NCBI GenBank assembly: GCA_016195805.1
Contig: JACPYT010000011.1
Span: forward strand, 1-64,000
Source: Hydrogenophilales bacterium
GTDB lineage: Bacteria > Pseudomonadota > Gammaproteobacteria > Burkholderiales > Thiobacillaceae
Length of the DNA: 64,000 nt
Direction of reading: 5' to 3'
Shown: piece by piece, positions 21,579-32,031 of the stretch
How the letters are laid out: the number at the start of each line of letters is the position of its first letter
Position numbering within the stretch: the stretch's first letter is position 1
The notes under the pieces: generated by a model
Told to the model about the DNA's origin: nothing
Database searches by the model: none
Seen by the model: the letters and a program-made list of their open reading frames with translations, nothing else
Made by a program: the position numbers and the translations under genes

Positions 21579-22556
21579 TCAAGTGCGCGCTGCATCGGAC
21601 ACACAACAAGCCGTGATGCGGATGCGCTTACGGGCAGAAATCCCGGGCACCAGCGCCAGCAGGGACGAGGCTGCGAACAGCAGGCCACGCAGCCGCGTGC
21701 GCACGGACTGCCCCTCCATGCGAACCAGGTTGCGCACGTTGTGGCGGATATAGCCCGGCTTGAGCGTGCCCAGGGGCGAGGCGTAGCGCACCTCCTCGAT
21801 GCGGAAGCCGGCCTGGCGCAGCAGCGGCCGCAGGCTCTCGAGGCGATAGTGGAACAGGTGGGTGGGCGCCTGGAAAGACGACCAGCTATCGAGCAACAGA
21901 TCGTAATCGAGGCAATCCCGGTTCGGCACCGACACGATCAACTGGCCGCCCGGTGCCAGGCGCTCGCGCAGAAAGCGCAACACCTCGATGGGCCGGTGCA
22001 GATGCTCCAGCACCTGATTGAGGATGATGACGTCGTACTGCCTGGCCGGCAGCGCGCGCCAGTCGCCCGAATAGACCGCAAAGCCCCGATCGCGGATGTT
22101 CGCCACCGCATTCTCGTCCACGTCGAAGCCCTCGCACTCGAAGCCGTAGGCCGCATAGCGTTGCATCAGGGCGCCATTGCCACAGCCGAAGTCCAGCAAT
22201 CGCGTCGTCCCTTGTGACCGGGCACGCGGGAACATGTTGACGAAGCGTCCCAGCAGCGCATGCAGCAGCGCCGCGCCGAAGTCGCGGCGTCGACCATAGT
22301 GATAGGCGTAGATGGCCGCCATCACGCGGTTGTCGGGGCGTGGGGCAGCGTGGGTGTAGTAGGCCGAAGCCGGATAATAGGCGCCGATGTGATCCTCGTC
22401 CGGGGCATCCGCCAGGAAGCCGGCCTTGCAGGCACCGCAATGGAATAGCCGCCAGGTGCCGGGCAGATAGTGATACGAGTCGCGCACGTCGGCAATCTCG
22501 CGGGTCTGTGCTGAGGCGCAGAGCGGGCAGACAACCGGATTCGAAAGCGCACGCAT
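21579..22556 (-). CDS. Class I SAM-dependent methyltransferase with N-terminal zinc-ribbon
   Basis: CPLCASAQ...FHCGACKAGFL; LDFGCGNGALMQRYAAYGFECEGFDVDENAV; LNQVLEHLHRPIEVLRFLRERLAPGGQLIVSVPN. Confidence 0.92.
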   Translation of the reverse strand: MRALSNPVVCPLCASAQTREIADVRDSYHYLPGTWRLFHCGACKAGFLADAPDEDHIGAYYPASAYYTHAAPRPDNRVMAAIYAYHYGRRRDFGAALLHALLGRFVNMFPRARSQGTTRLLDFGCGNGALMQRYAAYGFECEGFDVDENAVANIRDRGFAVYSGDWRALPARQYDVIILNQVLEHLHRPIEVLRFLRERLAPGGQLIVSVPNRDCLDYDLLLDSWSSFQAPTHLFHYRLESLRPLLRQAGFRIEEVRYASPLGTLKPGYIRHNVRNLVRMEGQSVRTRLRGLLFAASSLLALVPGISARKRIRITACCVSDAART

Positions 22557-22569
22557 GGCAGATCTCCGT

Positions 22570-23340
22570 TCAGCGGTCCAGGGGAGAAAGTTCGGGCGAC
22601 CCGGCCAGCGTGCGCAGCTTGCGTTGCAGGCGGTAGAGCTTCATGCCGGCTGCCAGGCGCAGCGGCGCGACGTGGGTCTGGCGCACCCTGTCGCGCTCGG
22701 CGAAGGTCTGCGCCTGGTTCCGGGCGCTTTGCCCGCCCGTGTCGTAGCGCACGATGGGGCGCGGCAGATAGCGCACCCGGGCGCCGCCGCGAAACACGCG
22801 CAGCATCCAGTCGTAGTCGGCGTTGATGCGGTAATCCAGGTTGAAGCCGCCGAAGCGCTCGAACAGCCGCCTGTGGGCGAATACCGCCTGATGGCAAAGA
22901 TCGCCATAGATCAGATTGCTTGCGGTCACCCGGCCATAGCTGCGCAGAAACGGACCGTCCGGCGTCAGATAGATGGCGTCGCCAAACACCAGATCCAGAT
23001 CGGGGTCGGCGGCAAATTCCCGCAGGGCTGCCTCGACCACCCCCGCATCGGCAAAGCAGTCCGCGGCGTTGAGAAAATGCAGGACATCGCCGCGTGCCAG
23101 GGCGATGCCCTTGTTCATGGCATCGTAGATGCCGCTGTCCTTCTCCGACACCACGGTGCCGGTAATGTCTGCATAGCGCGCCACGATGTCCTGCGTGCCG
23201 TCCCTGGAGGCGCCGTCCACCACCACGCTCTCCAGCGGCCGCCAGCTCTGGGCGCGCACCGAATCCAGCGTCTGGCCGATGCTGGCAGCCGCATTGAAGC
23301 AGACGGTGATGATGCTTGCCAGCGGCTTCTGGGCGCTCAT
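22570..23340 (-). CDS. Glycosyltransferase family 2
   Basis: ASIITVCFNAAASIGQTLDSVRAQSWRPLESVVVDGASRDGTQDIV. Confidence 0.95.
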   Translation of the reverse strand: MSAQKPLASIITVCFNAAASIGQTLDSVRAQSWRPLESVVVDGASRDGTQDIVARYADITGTVVSEKDSGIYDAMNKGIALARGDVLHFLNAADCFADAGVVEAALREFAADPDLDLVFGDAIYLTPDGPFLRSYGRVTASNLIYGDLCHQAVFAHRRLFERFGGFNLDYRINADYDWMLRVFRGGARVRYLPRPIVRYDTGGQSARNQAQTFAERDRVRQTHVAPLRLAAGMKLYRLQRKLRTLAGSPELSPLDR

Positions 23341-24551
23341 GCCTGATACACCTGTTCGATCAAGGGCACCGCCTTGCGGACATCGGCTGCCTGACTCAGC
23401 ATCGGAACGCTTGCCGGTTCGGAAGCAGCGGGCAAACTGCCCAGGGCCGCCACCAGGCTGGCCATGTCCTCGAACAGGCTCAATTGGCCCGGGTGGGTTT
23501 CGTAGGCTTTCAGTTCCGGCGTAGCACCCCGGTTGAGCGCCAATACCGGACGGCCAAGCGACAGCGCCTCAACGGTTGTGCCACCGAACGCTTCCTCACA
23601 TAGTGAAGTCACAATGACCTGGCGGGCCCGGGCGGTCAGCTGAATCACCTCCTGATAAGGCGTCCAGCCCAGGAAGCGAAGCCATGCGTGCGGGTATTGG
23701 CCCTGCAGCCTCGCGAGTTCGGGTCCATCCCCGGCAACGGTCACATGGCGGCCAGCAGGCAAACTGGCCGAATAAGCGTCAAGAAATGCGCCAACCCCTT
23801 TAGTCGTATCGATCCGGCCGACGATAAGGATATCCGGCGCTGACGTGGATGGCTGAGCGACGGACAGCACATTCGATATGGCCGAGACATCCAGGAAGTG
23901 CGGTACGACGTACACAGTCCGGCTATCCAGCGGCCCAAGGGTTCTGATGGCGTTGTCGCGCAAGAACTTCGACACGAAGATCACCTTATGGCGGCGGAAA
24001 GCGCGCGCCACGGCCTTGCGCCAAAGGCGCACGCTGAGCGCAGACAGTGCGCGCTGCACGGCACTGGGCTGAGCGGCCGCACAGCCGGCGCAGGCCCGGG
24101 GATCGGTCTCGCGGCAGACGCTGCCGTTGCGGAAGCGGGTAAAGGTCAGGCAGTCGCTGCCCTGGTCGTGGCGGGTCTGCACGAAGTTGAGGTGCGACGG
24201 AATCAGGTTGGCCAGGATGGGCAGGTGACCGTGGTAGTGAATGACATCGTATTGATCGGCCACGGCCAGGATGGCTCGGGCGAAGCGCCGCGTCAGATAG
24301 ACATGCCGCCAGTAAATGAAAAACCCCAGCCGGTGTTCCTTCCAGTTGGCGCCCCGCGTGTCGAGCGCAGCCAGAAAACGCCCGCGGAACGCCACATCGC
24401 CCGGTTGGTTCTCATGGGGGTGAAAGGTGTTGCCCATCAGGTCCACCGTGTGGCCGGCCTCGATCAGCGCGTTGCCCAAGGTGATGACATGTTTGCCCAG
24501 TCCGCCCAGGGTTGGGCTGGGAATATCCTCGCTGACCAGCAGGATGCGCAT
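23337..24551 (-). CDS. Glycosyltransferase family 4
   Basis: MRILLVSEDIPSPTLGGLGKHVITLGNAL; DILIVGRIDTTKGVGAFLDAY; C-terminal EAFGGTTVEALSLGRPVLALN. Confidence 0.93.
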   Translation of the reverse strand: MRILLVSEDIPSPTLGGLGKHVITLGNALIEAGHTVDLMGNTFHPHENQPGDVAFRGRFLAALDTRGANWKEHRLGFFIYWRHVYLTRRFARAILAVADQYDVIHYHGHLPILANLIPSHLNFVQTRHDQGSDCLTFTRFRNGSVCRETDPRACAGCAAAQPSAVQRALSALSVRLWRKAVARAFRRHKVIFVSKFLRDNAIRTLGPLDSRTVYVVPHFLDVSAISNVLSVAQPSTSAPDILIVGRIDTTKGVGAFLDAYSASLPAGRHVTVAGDGPELARLQGQYPHAWLRFLGWTPYQEVIQLTARARQVIVTSLCEEAFGGTTVEALSLGRPVLALNRGATPELKAYETHPGQLSLFEDMASLVAALGSLPAASEPASVPMLSQAADVRKAVPLIEQVYQA

Positions 24552-24553
24552 GC

Positions 24554-26050
24554 TCAGCGCCACCCCAGCTTCGTGAAGACGGCCGTGCGCTCCTGCGGGC
24601 GCAGAATGAAGCGGACGCCCACCCCCAGCATGAGTGCCGCCATGGCCAGGCCGGCCAGGACGCCGCCGATCACGCTCGGGAACAGCGCATATTGAACCCC
24701 CCAGCCCACGGCACCGATCCAGGACAGATGGAACAGGGTGGGAACAATGCTCTTGGCGACTACGGTCAGCAGGGGAACTGAAATCGTCTTGCGATGGACA
24801 TGGAGCAGGAACGCCGTGGTCATGGTCACGGACAGGATGAAATGCGCCAGGGCTGCGCCGAATATCCCCATTTTCGAGACAAAAACGAAACTGAGCAGGG
24901 CGCCGAGCAAGCCCCGCGTCACCGCGTATCCGCCTGTGATGTGCGGATGCCCCAGGCCATCGGTAATCTGGGTCGGCAGATTCGTCAGCGAATCGAGGAA
25001 CAGGGAGGCGGCCAGCAATGCAAGAATGGCTGCGCTCTGGTTGGCAATGGCCTCGCCCACCCAGAGTTGCAAGGCCGTATGCCCGGTCACGATCAGCAAG
25101 ACGGACAGGGCGCCGTTCAGGTAGATCGTGTAGCGGGTGGCCACCAGGTAGATTTCATTGAGCTTGTCCACCTCCCCGCGCGCGGCGAGCGCGCTGGCCA
25201 TGGGAAACATCACGGCGCCAAGCCGGTTGATCAGAGAAAAAACGCGTCCGGTAAGCGTGTACGGAATGGTGTAATACGTCAGCGCCCGCATGTTCACCAG
25301 GGCGCCGATGATGAGCTTGTCGGCCTGTTCGCCGGAAATACTGGCAATGCGCTTCAGGTAGGCAAAACCACTGAATCCGAAAACGGCGCGGGCGAGTGCG
25401 CGTTCGGGAAACTGCCAGGCAAAGGTCGGCATCAGCTTGCGGACCATGCGCCAAAGCATGTAGACATTGACCATGCTCGCGAGGGTGCGAAACAGGACCA
25501 CTGCAACCAAATGGCCTCCGGCCAGCAATACGGCCACGGTGAGCAGGGGCACGATTGTGCCGAACATCACCTCATAGCGGCCGGAAATGTCGTAGCGGCC
25601 CAGGCCTTGCGGAATGCTTTGCAGATAGGACTGGAGCTGGCTGAAGAAAAACGCGACGGCAGCAATGCGCAGGGAAGTCAACGCTTCGGGCTCGCGAAAA
25701 TCCGCGATGTTAAAAACGTCGTGCACCAGCCAGGGTGCGGCCAATGCGATGCCGATGCAGCCTAGCAAACCTATCCCCGCGTAAAGATAGAGCCCAAGCG
25801 TCACGACCTGGCAGGATTTTTCATGCTGGTCGTCGGCGTGGTATTCGGCGAGAAATTTGACCGAGCCTGCGGTCACATTGACGTCGAGCAGGGCGAAATA
25901 GCCGACGATGGCCATGATCAGCGTGAAGATTCCGTAATACGGCGTGCCCAGGTAGCTGAGGGTGATGGGGAGCGTGACGATCGTGACCAGCGCCGGCAGC
26001 GCGCCGCCGGCGAAGTTGCTTGCGGCGTTTCGCAGGATGTCAGCACGCAT
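24554..26050 (-). CDS. Polysaccharide flippase (Wzx/MATE-like)
   Basis: ~499 aa, 12+ hydrophobic segments; ILRNAASNFAGGALPALVTIVTLPITLSYLGTPYYGIF. Confidence 0.88.
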   Translation of the reverse strand: MRADILRNAASNFAGGALPALVTIVTLPITLSYLGTPYYGIFTLIMAIVGYFALLDVNVTAGSVKFLAEYHADDQHEKSCQVVTLGLYLYAGIGLLGCIGIALAAPWLVHDVFNIADFREPEALTSLRIAAVAFFFSQLQSYLQSIPQGLGRYDISGRYEVMFGTIVPLLTVAVLLAGGHLVAVVLFRTLASMVNVYMLWRMVRKLMPTFAWQFPERALARAVFGFSGFAYLKRIASISGEQADKLIIGALVNMRALTYYTIPYTLTGRVFSLINRLGAVMFPMASALAARGEVDKLNEIYLVATRYTIYLNGALSVLLIVTGHTALQLWVGEAIANQSAAILALLAASLFLDSLTNLPTQITDGLGHPHITGGYAVTRGLLGALLSFVFVSKMGIFGAALAHFILSVTMTTAFLLHVHRKTISVPLLTVVAKSIVPTLFHLSWIGAVGWGVQYALFPSVIGGVLAGLAMAALMLGVGVRFILRPQERTAVFTKLGWR

Positions 26051-27473
26051 GGTTGTTCTTGCCGGTTGAAGGATTGAGCCCGGCGGCGCGGGCCAGGTAA
26101 GGCAGGGCAAGCATCAGGCCGAGGACCTGCATGGTGCGGTATTCGATGATGGGGGTGCCGCCCAGCATATTGGGCATGGAGACCAGGATGCCCGCCAGCC
26201 CCGTGGCGGCGAGGGCCTGCCAGACCGGCGATTCGAGCGTGGCATTCAGGCGCACCGCATCGCGCGAGCTAACCCAGAGCGCGCCGATGAACGGGATCAG
26301 CCCGACCAGGCCGGTCTTCAGCCAGACGTGCAGGAACCCGCTGTGCATGAAGAAGAAGCGGCCGCGGTGAAACGCCACCTGCTTGCTGCTGGAGGCTTCG
26401 TATTCGCCCCAGTTGCCGACCCCGAGCAGGAAATGCTGCCGGATAGTGTCCATCGCCAGCCGCAACTCGAACAAACGCCCCGAATCCTCCGTCAGTTTGC
26501 CGCCGCTGGCCATGTCCGGGAACAGCGTGCCGATCAATCCGCCCTGGCTCGACTCGGCGAACCGGTAGGTCCACAGCGAAAACACGCCGAACAGGGCCAC
26601 GCTGCCCACCGTTGCCACCAGCGGCCAGCTGACCTTTTTCCGGTATAGCCAGAGGAATGCCAGGCCGGCCAGCATATAGCCGGTCCAGGCGGTGCGCCGG
26701 TAGGAGAGGATGACCACCAGCGTGGCCGTAATGAGGAGCGTCAACAGGAACAGCTTTTTCCAGGGATGCTGGCGCAGGCCGTCGCGGTCGGTCAGCCTGG
26801 CCGCAGCCAGGAAGGCCCCCATGGTGGCGAGGATGGAGTCGTTGATATCGAAGAACGTCAGCTTGATATTGAGGTGCTCGTAATTGGCGTAATAGTTCGC
26901 GTCGTCGCCGCCTAACAACGCGAACCGGATCAGGCCCCAGCACACACGAAGAAACACGCACAGCATGAAGAAGCTCAACAACTCGTTGACCGCCTGCTCA
27001 TCCCTGAATGCCCGCAACAGGACGAAGACGAGAATGATCGCGTTCATCAGGTACATGGTTCCCGATTTGTACAGGATGAAGAAAATGCTCTTGTCCAGGA
27101 TAAGTCCGACGAAAATCTGGGCGACAAACACCAGGCCGAAGAACAGCAGGTATTTGCGCACCTCGGCTTTGGGCGCCGGGAGGCGATTCCAGATGGCGTG
27201 AAAGCCCACGATTCCGGCCAGCCAGAACAGGTACAGGTTGACGAAGGGGAAATAAAGAACCCCTGAGCCGCGGCTGTATATGCGGCGCGACGCATCGTCA
27301 TCGAGCAGGCCGTATTCCGACCCCGAGAAGAAAATCAATATGCCCAGATAGGGATAAATGAGGTAGCGCGCCCAGCGGCCAGCCAGCGCACCGCTGGTGA
27401 TGGCACCCAAGGCAAGAATGAGAGGGGTGCCTATCAGCATCCCCCAGTAAATCACGGTCTGGAGCGTAAACAT
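26040..27473 (-). CDS. O-antigen ligase / Wzy-like membrane protein
   Basis: Polytopic; ligase-type loop GNWGEYEASSSKQVAFHRGRFFFMHSGFLHVWLKTGLVGLIPFI. Confidence 0.85.
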   Translation of the reverse strand: MFTLQTVIYWGMLIGTPLILALGAITSGALAGRWARYLIYPYLGILIFFSGSEYGLLDDDASRRIYSRGSGVLYFPFVNLYLFWLAGIVGFHAIWNRLPAPKAEVRKYLLFFGLVFVAQIFVGLILDKSIFFILYKSGTMYLMNAIILVFVLLRAFRDEQAVNELLSFFMLCVFLRVCWGLIRFALLGGDDANYYANYEHLNIKLTFFDINDSILATMGAFLAAARLTDRDGLRQHPWKKLFLLTLLITATLVVILSYRRTAWTGYMLAGLAFLWLYRKKVSWPLVATVGSVALFGVFSLWTYRFAESSQGGLIGTLFPDMASGGKLTEDSGRLFELRLAMDTIRQHFLLGVGNWGEYEASSSKQVAFHRGRFFFMHSGFLHVWLKTGLVGLIPFIGALWVSSRDAVRLNATLESPVWQALAATGLAGILVSMPNMLGGTPIIEYRTMQVLGLMLALPYLARAAGLNPSTGKNNHAC

Positions 27474-27475
27474 AC

Positions 27476-28315
27476 TTACTTGAAGCGGGGGTGTGGCAGC
27501 TTGCTGCTGACGGATTGCTGGAAGTAATCCAGGACTTTGCCGATCGGACGGTAGACCCGGTTTGCGCGCCGCAAGCGATCCATCCGACGCGCGATCTCAT
27601 CCTGGTGAGCGGCGATCTCTTCTTCAAAACGGGTGCGTGCCCATTCATACAGCTCAAGATCAAGCGCGTTTTCCTGCCTGATTTTCTCCAGGACCAAGGG
27701 GGCGATCTGTTTGCTCTTGTTCTGGGTGACATTCTGGTCCAGGTAATAGGGCGCCCATTCCCAGCCCAGCTTGATCGCCATCAAGGCCAGCGATTCATCG
27801 AAGCGTTCCGAAATTCCAGCCACCGAGAAATGCGTCTCGACGTTGCGCTTGGCGATCTCCAGGTGCTCCCGCCCGCAAGCTCCGTAAGGTAGATCTCTGT
27901 CAACGCCACACAGGAGCCTGACCTGGCCGTTGTCAATTTCTTCGGTGATATGAGAAGAAATAAACTCTGCAAGGCCGATATGGTTGCGCGTCACTTCCTG
28001 ATGGAGGTAATGGCGCCGCGTCCGCTTGACATAGAAGTAATGCGAGACAACCCGGTCGACCGGGTTGCGCAGCAAGGTGATATAGGTGCTATCCCCCTCC
28101 AAGTACCGGTGTACCCCAAAAGCGAAGTGCCCCTTTAGCAAGCGTACTTTCTTTCGGTCTTTTTCCGGATACGCGCAGAACTCCGAAAAGTGGCGTTGAG
28201 CCTCTTCATAAACCGAGAAATACGATGAACGGGGATAGTGTCTTTCGAGTATCGAATGCAATGTCGTTCCGGCCGCCTTGGGAATGTGCAGAAATACAAG
28301 GTTCCGGGCACGCAT
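27476..28315 (-). CDS. Sulfotransferase family 2 domain protein
   Basis: PAPS 5' loop FLHIPKAAGTTLHSIL and 3' loop ITLLRNPVDRVVSHYFYV. Confidence 0.9.
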   Translation of the reverse strand: MRARNLVFLHIPKAAGTTLHSILERHYPRSSYFSVYEEAQRHFSEFCAYPEKDRKKVRLLKGHFAFGVHRYLEGDSTYITLLRNPVDRVVSHYFYVKRTRRHYLHQEVTRNHIGLAEFISSHITEEIDNGQVRLLCGVDRDLPYGACGREHLEIAKRNVETHFSVAGISERFDESLALMAIKLGWEWAPYYLDQNVTQNKSKQIAPLVLEKIRQENALDLELYEWARTRFEEEIAAHQDEIARRMDRLRRANRVYRPIGKVLDYFQQSVSSKLPHPRFK

Positions 28316-28317
28316 CC

Positions 28318-29286
28318 TTATCCCCTTGCCACAAACTCTGAGTAGGCCGATGCAAGGCCTTTATGCAGGGGCATGGAAGGCATCCATCCCATTGCCTTCA
28401 ACCGCGTGACATCCAGGAGTTTTCTTGGCGTGCCATCGGGCTTGGTTGGGTCGAAAATGATCTGGCCGTTGTAAGCCGTTACGGATTTTACGATCTCCGC
28501 CAGTTCCCGAATGGCCAGGTCTTCTCCCACCCCGATGTTGACCAGGGGCGGCAGGCCGTCATTGCGATCCTGCCCCAGCAAGGGGAGGAAGCGTTCATCC
28601 GGCAGGTCCATCAGGTACACACAGGCATCCGCCATGTCCTCGCTGTACATGAATTCCCGCTTCGGGGTGCCCGTGCCCCAGACCGTCACGGTCGGGCTGT
28701 TGTTTAGCTTGGCCTCATGGAATTTTCGAAGCAGCGCCGGAATGACATGCGAGTTCTCCGGGTGGTAGTTGTCCCCGGGCCCATACAGGTTGGTCGGCAT
28801 CACCGCCAGATACTGGGTTTTGTATTGGCGGTTGTAGCTCCAGCACATTTCGATGCCGGCGATCTTGGCCAGGGCATAGGGGCGGTTGGTCGGCTCCAGT
28901 AGTCCGGTCAGCAGATGTTCCTCCTTCATCGGCTGAGGCGCGAGCTTGGGGTAGATGCAGCTGGAACCGAGGAACAGCAGGCGCTTGACGTTGTTCTTAT
29001 AGGCAGCGTGGAGGATGTTGGTCTGGATTGCGAGGTTGTCGCGGATGAACTCTGCCGGATATTCGTTGTTGGCGTGGATGCCGCCGACCCGGGCCGCGGC
29101 GAGGAAGACGTAGTCGGGCTTCTCGGCGGCGAAGAAGGCTTCGACTTCAGCCTGGCTGGTGAGGTCGAGTTCGGCGTGGGTGCGCGTCAGGAAGTTCGTG
29201 TAGCCCTTGTCGCGCAAATTGCGCATCAGGGCGGAGCCGACCAGGCCGCGATGGCCTGCGATATAGATTTTTGCGTCGCGATCCAT
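28318..29286 (-). CDS. fcl: GDP-L-fucose synthase
   Basis: [74 protein letters not shown]. Confidence 0.97.
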   Translation of the reverse strand: MDRDAKIYIAGHRGLVGSALMRNLRDKGYTNFLTRTHAELDLTSQAEVEAFFAAEKPDYVFLAAARVGGIHANNEYPAEFIRDNLAIQTNILHAAYKNNVKRLLFLGSSCIYPKLAPQPMKEEHLLTGLLEPTNRPYALAKIAGIEMCWSYNRQYKTQYLAVMPTNLYGPGDNYHPENSHVIPALLRKFHEAKLNNSPTVTVWGTGTPKREFMYSEDMADACVYLMDLPDERFLPLLGQDRNDGLPPLVNIGVGEDLAIRELAEIVKSVTAYNGQIIFDPTKPDGTPRKLLDVTRLKAMGWMPSMPLHKGLASAYSEFVARG

Positions 29287-29290
29287 CACG

Positions 29291-30376
29291 TCACTCGTGA
29301 TAATCCATGGCCTTGTAGCCATGCTTCTTCACCAGTTCGTCGCGCTCTGCGGCCTTGAGGTCTTCGCGCACCATCTCTGACACCAGTTCGTCGAAGCTGA
29401 TCTTCGGGGTCCAGCCAAGCTTCTGCTTGGCCTTGGCGGGGTCGCCCAGCAGGGTCTCGACTTCGGTGGGGCGGAAGTAGCGCGGGTCGACGGCGACGAT
29501 GCATTTGCCGTGGGCGTCATAGCCCTTCTCGTCGACGCCCTGCCCTTCCCAGCGGATGTCCAGGCCGAGCTCTTTGGCGGCGGCGTTGACGAAGTCCCGC
29601 ACCGAGTACTGGACGCCGGTGGCGATGACGAAGTCTTCGGCGTGGTCCTGCTGCAGCATGAGCCACTGCATTTCGACGTAGTCTTTCGCATGCCCCCAGT
29701 CGCGCTTGGCGTCCATGTTGCCGAGGAACAGGCAATCCTGCAGGCCGAGCTTGATCCGTGCCAGGGCGCGGGTGATCTTGCGAGTGACGAAGGTTTCGCC
29801 GCGGATGGGGCTTTCGTGGTTGAACAGGATGCCGTTGCAGGCATACATGCCGTAGGCCTCGCGGTAGTTGACGGTGATCCAGTAGGCGTAGAGCTTGGCG
29901 CAGGCGTAGGGACTCCTCGGGTAGAAGGGGGTGGTTTCCTTCTGGGGGATTTCCTGGACGAGGCCGAAGAGTTCGGAGGTAGAGGCCTGGTAGAAGCGGG
30001 TTGTTTTTTCGAGGCCGAGGATGCGGATGGCCTCGAGGATGCGCAGGGCGCCGAGGGCGTCGGAGTTGGCGGTGTATTCGGGCTCTTCGAAGCTGACGGC
30101 GACGTGGCTTTGCGCGGCGAGGTTGTAGATTTCGTCGGGCTTGACCTGCTGGATGATGCGGATGAGGCTGCTTGAATCAGTGAGGTCGCCGTGGTGCAGG
30201 ATGAATTTACGGCCGGTCTCGTGCGGGTCCTGATAGAGGTGGTCGATGCGGTCGGTGTTGAACAGCGAGGTGCGGCGCTTGATGCCGTGCACTTCGTAGC
30301 CCTTGCCCAGCAGGAATTCAGCGAGGTAGGCGCCGTCCTGGCCAGTAACGCCGGTGATGAGGGCTTTTTTGGTCAT
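29291..30376 (-). CDS. gmd: GDP-mannose 4,6-dehydratase
   Basis: [83 protein letters not shown]. Confidence 0.99.
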   Translation of the reverse strand: MTKKALITGVTGQDGAYLAEFLLGKGYEVHGIKRRTSLFNTDRIDHLYQDPHETGRKFILHHGDLTDSSSLIRIIQQVKPDEIYNLAAQSHVAVSFEEPEYTANSDALGALRILEAIRILGLEKTTRFYQASTSELFGLVQEIPQKETTPFYPRSPYACAKLYAYWITVNYREAYGMYACNGILFNHESPIRGETFVTRKITRALARIKLGLQDCLFLGNMDAKRDWGHAKDYVEMQWLMLQQDHAEDFVIATGVQYSVRDFVNAAAKELGLDIRWEGQGVDEKGYDAHGKCIVAVDPRYFRPTEVETLLGDPAKAKQKLGWTPKISFDELVSEMVREDLKAAERDELVKKHGYKAMDYHE

Positions 30377-30399
30377 GGTGTTCAGAATTGCCAATTTGT

Positions 30400-31092
30400 T
30401 CAGATGGATGGGTCGGGATGGCCGATAAGGCGATCCTTGCCTTGTGGTGTCAGGGCTCTCAGCAAGGCACGTGCGAAATCGTCCTGCATGCGGAAGGCGG
30501 CCGCGTCGTCCGCCTCGATGCTGGAAATACGGAATAGCAGGCCGTCTGGGATCTTTCCGGTGAGGCCATATTTAAGCTGGTCAAGTTTCCATTTCAATCC
30601 ATTGACGGCTACAGAATCGCCAACCGTCGTCCAGTAGGTGATCGGCTCAATGCGCTCTCCCTGCGTGGCGACCAAGCGCCTGACAGGAATGTCACCCGAA
30701 CCAGTGGAAAACGTGCCCGTTACATTTTTCAGGATCTGAAATCCCTGGGATGGATAGCACACCTCCGGCTTGTGCACAGCCATTCCGTCGCTCTGTTCGC
30801 CACCATAAGCAATCGACAACATGATGCGCTCGTTGCGGGAGTTCACATAAGTACGCGCGAGTGTCTGGTTGTAAATCTTGTTAAGCAGCGCCTGCTGCTG
30901 AGGATCGGGGATCAGCGGCTTGATGGTCTGGTCGATCTTCCAGTCCCCAAACTGCTTGGGAATGAGCGTTTCGAGATCGATCTTGGGCTCGCTGTCCGAC
31001 AACTTTACAGTTGGTTTGAGCGCCACTGCCATGCCTGCGGCTATAAACATACAAAGGCCGATGATGAGGTGCCTGAAGCTGATGTGTTTCAT
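30400..31092 (-). CDS. epsI: Exosortase-associated protein EpsI
   Basis: 230 aa, N-terminal [14 protein letters not shown]...[39 protein letters not shown]; directly downstream of exosortase. Confidence 0.92.
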   Translation of the reverse strand: MKHISFRHLIIGLCMFIAAGMAVALKPTVKLSDSEPKIDLETLIPKQFGDWKIDQTIKPLIPDPQQQALLNKIYNQTLARTYVNSRNERIMLSIAYGGEQSDGMAVHKPEVCYPSQGFQILKNVTGTFSTGSGDIPVRRLVATQGERIEPITYWTTVGDSVAVNGLKWKLDQLKYGLTGKIPDGLLFRISSIEADDAAAFRMQDDFARALLRALTPQGKDRLIGHPDPSI

Positions 31093-31107
31093 CCTCGTCT
31101 CCTTGAA

Positions 31108-32031
31108 TCAGCCTGGCGCCCGGATACGCGGACGATCGGGGAAGATGAATCCCAGTACCCAGTCCAGCACAAACAGAAACAGCAGGGCGATAATGAACAG
31201 CATGATGCCGGCAAAACCGTGCAGGAATCCCTGTCCGGCCTCGTCACCCAGATGGTAGGTCACCAGCACCAGCACCATGACGCGAACGACGTTGGCGGCA
31301 AAGGCAATCGGCAGGATCGCTGCCATGATGATGAGGTTGCGCGCAACGCTGGTGCGCTGCATCAGATACAAATACAGCAGGCCCATGGCCGACAGGCTGA
31401 ACATAGAGTGCAGACCAGAACAGGCGTCGGCCACCAGTAGCTGGTAGGGCCCAACTGTGAGCGTGACTCCGCTGCGCGCAATGGGATAGCCCGCCGCATA
31501 GAGCACCTGTTCGGCGATGATCGAAATATATTGCTTGAGCGGACCAGTAGCGGCATCGACGACAAAGCCCGGCAATGGAACCATGAACACCAGGAAGAAC
31601 AGCGCAAACCACAAGGCACGTGCAGCCCGGGTACCCAGCGTAATGAGTAGCACCCCCAGGATGACCGGAATCTGCGAGCCGATCTCGAATATCAGAATGT
31701 CCTGCGAGCGACCCAGTGCATAGATCAGCAAACCAATGACGAGCAGTGCCCAGCCGATTGCCACCTGTCCGCGCGTTGGCGGAACCTTGACATCGGCCAG
31801 GAAGATGGCCCGCTGCTGCCAGATCAGAAACAGGGAAACGACCAGCACGATGGGGCCGTGCGCCTGCTCTTCCGTGTTCCAGATTCCGTGCGCCAGCAAC
31901 CAGTAGGTAGGCACATACAGCACCAGCAGGCCGATCACCACCGGCCACCAGGTTTTGAGCGGGGCAAGCGCGTCGAGCACAGACGCGCGCGGGGCAAGCG
32001 TATTCATTACGTCAGTCCAGGACGACAGCAC
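31108..32031 (-). CDS. xrtB: Exosortase B (PEP-CTERM protein sorting enzyme)
   Basis: Catalytic Cys in VADACSGLHSMFSL, Arg in NVVRVMVLVL, His in GFLHGFAGIMLF; polytopic; EpsI/EpsG/EpsF/EpsE neighbours. Start may be the internal ATG near 32007. Confidence 0.95.
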   Translation of the reverse strand: MLSSWTDVMNTLAPRASVLDALAPLKTWWPVVIGLLVLYVPTYWLLAHGIWNTEEQAHGPIVLVVSLFLIWQQRAIFLADVKVPPTRGQVAIGWALLVIGLLIYALGRSQDILIFEIGSQIPVILGVLLITLGTRAARALWFALFFLVFMVPLPGFVVDAATGPLKQYISIIAEQVLYAAGYPIARSGVTLTVGPYQLLVADACSGLHSMFSLSAMGLLYLYLMQRTSVARNLIIMAAILPIAFAANVVRVMVLVLVTYHLGDEAGQGFLHGFAGIMLFIIALLFLFVLDWVLGFIFPDRPRIRAPG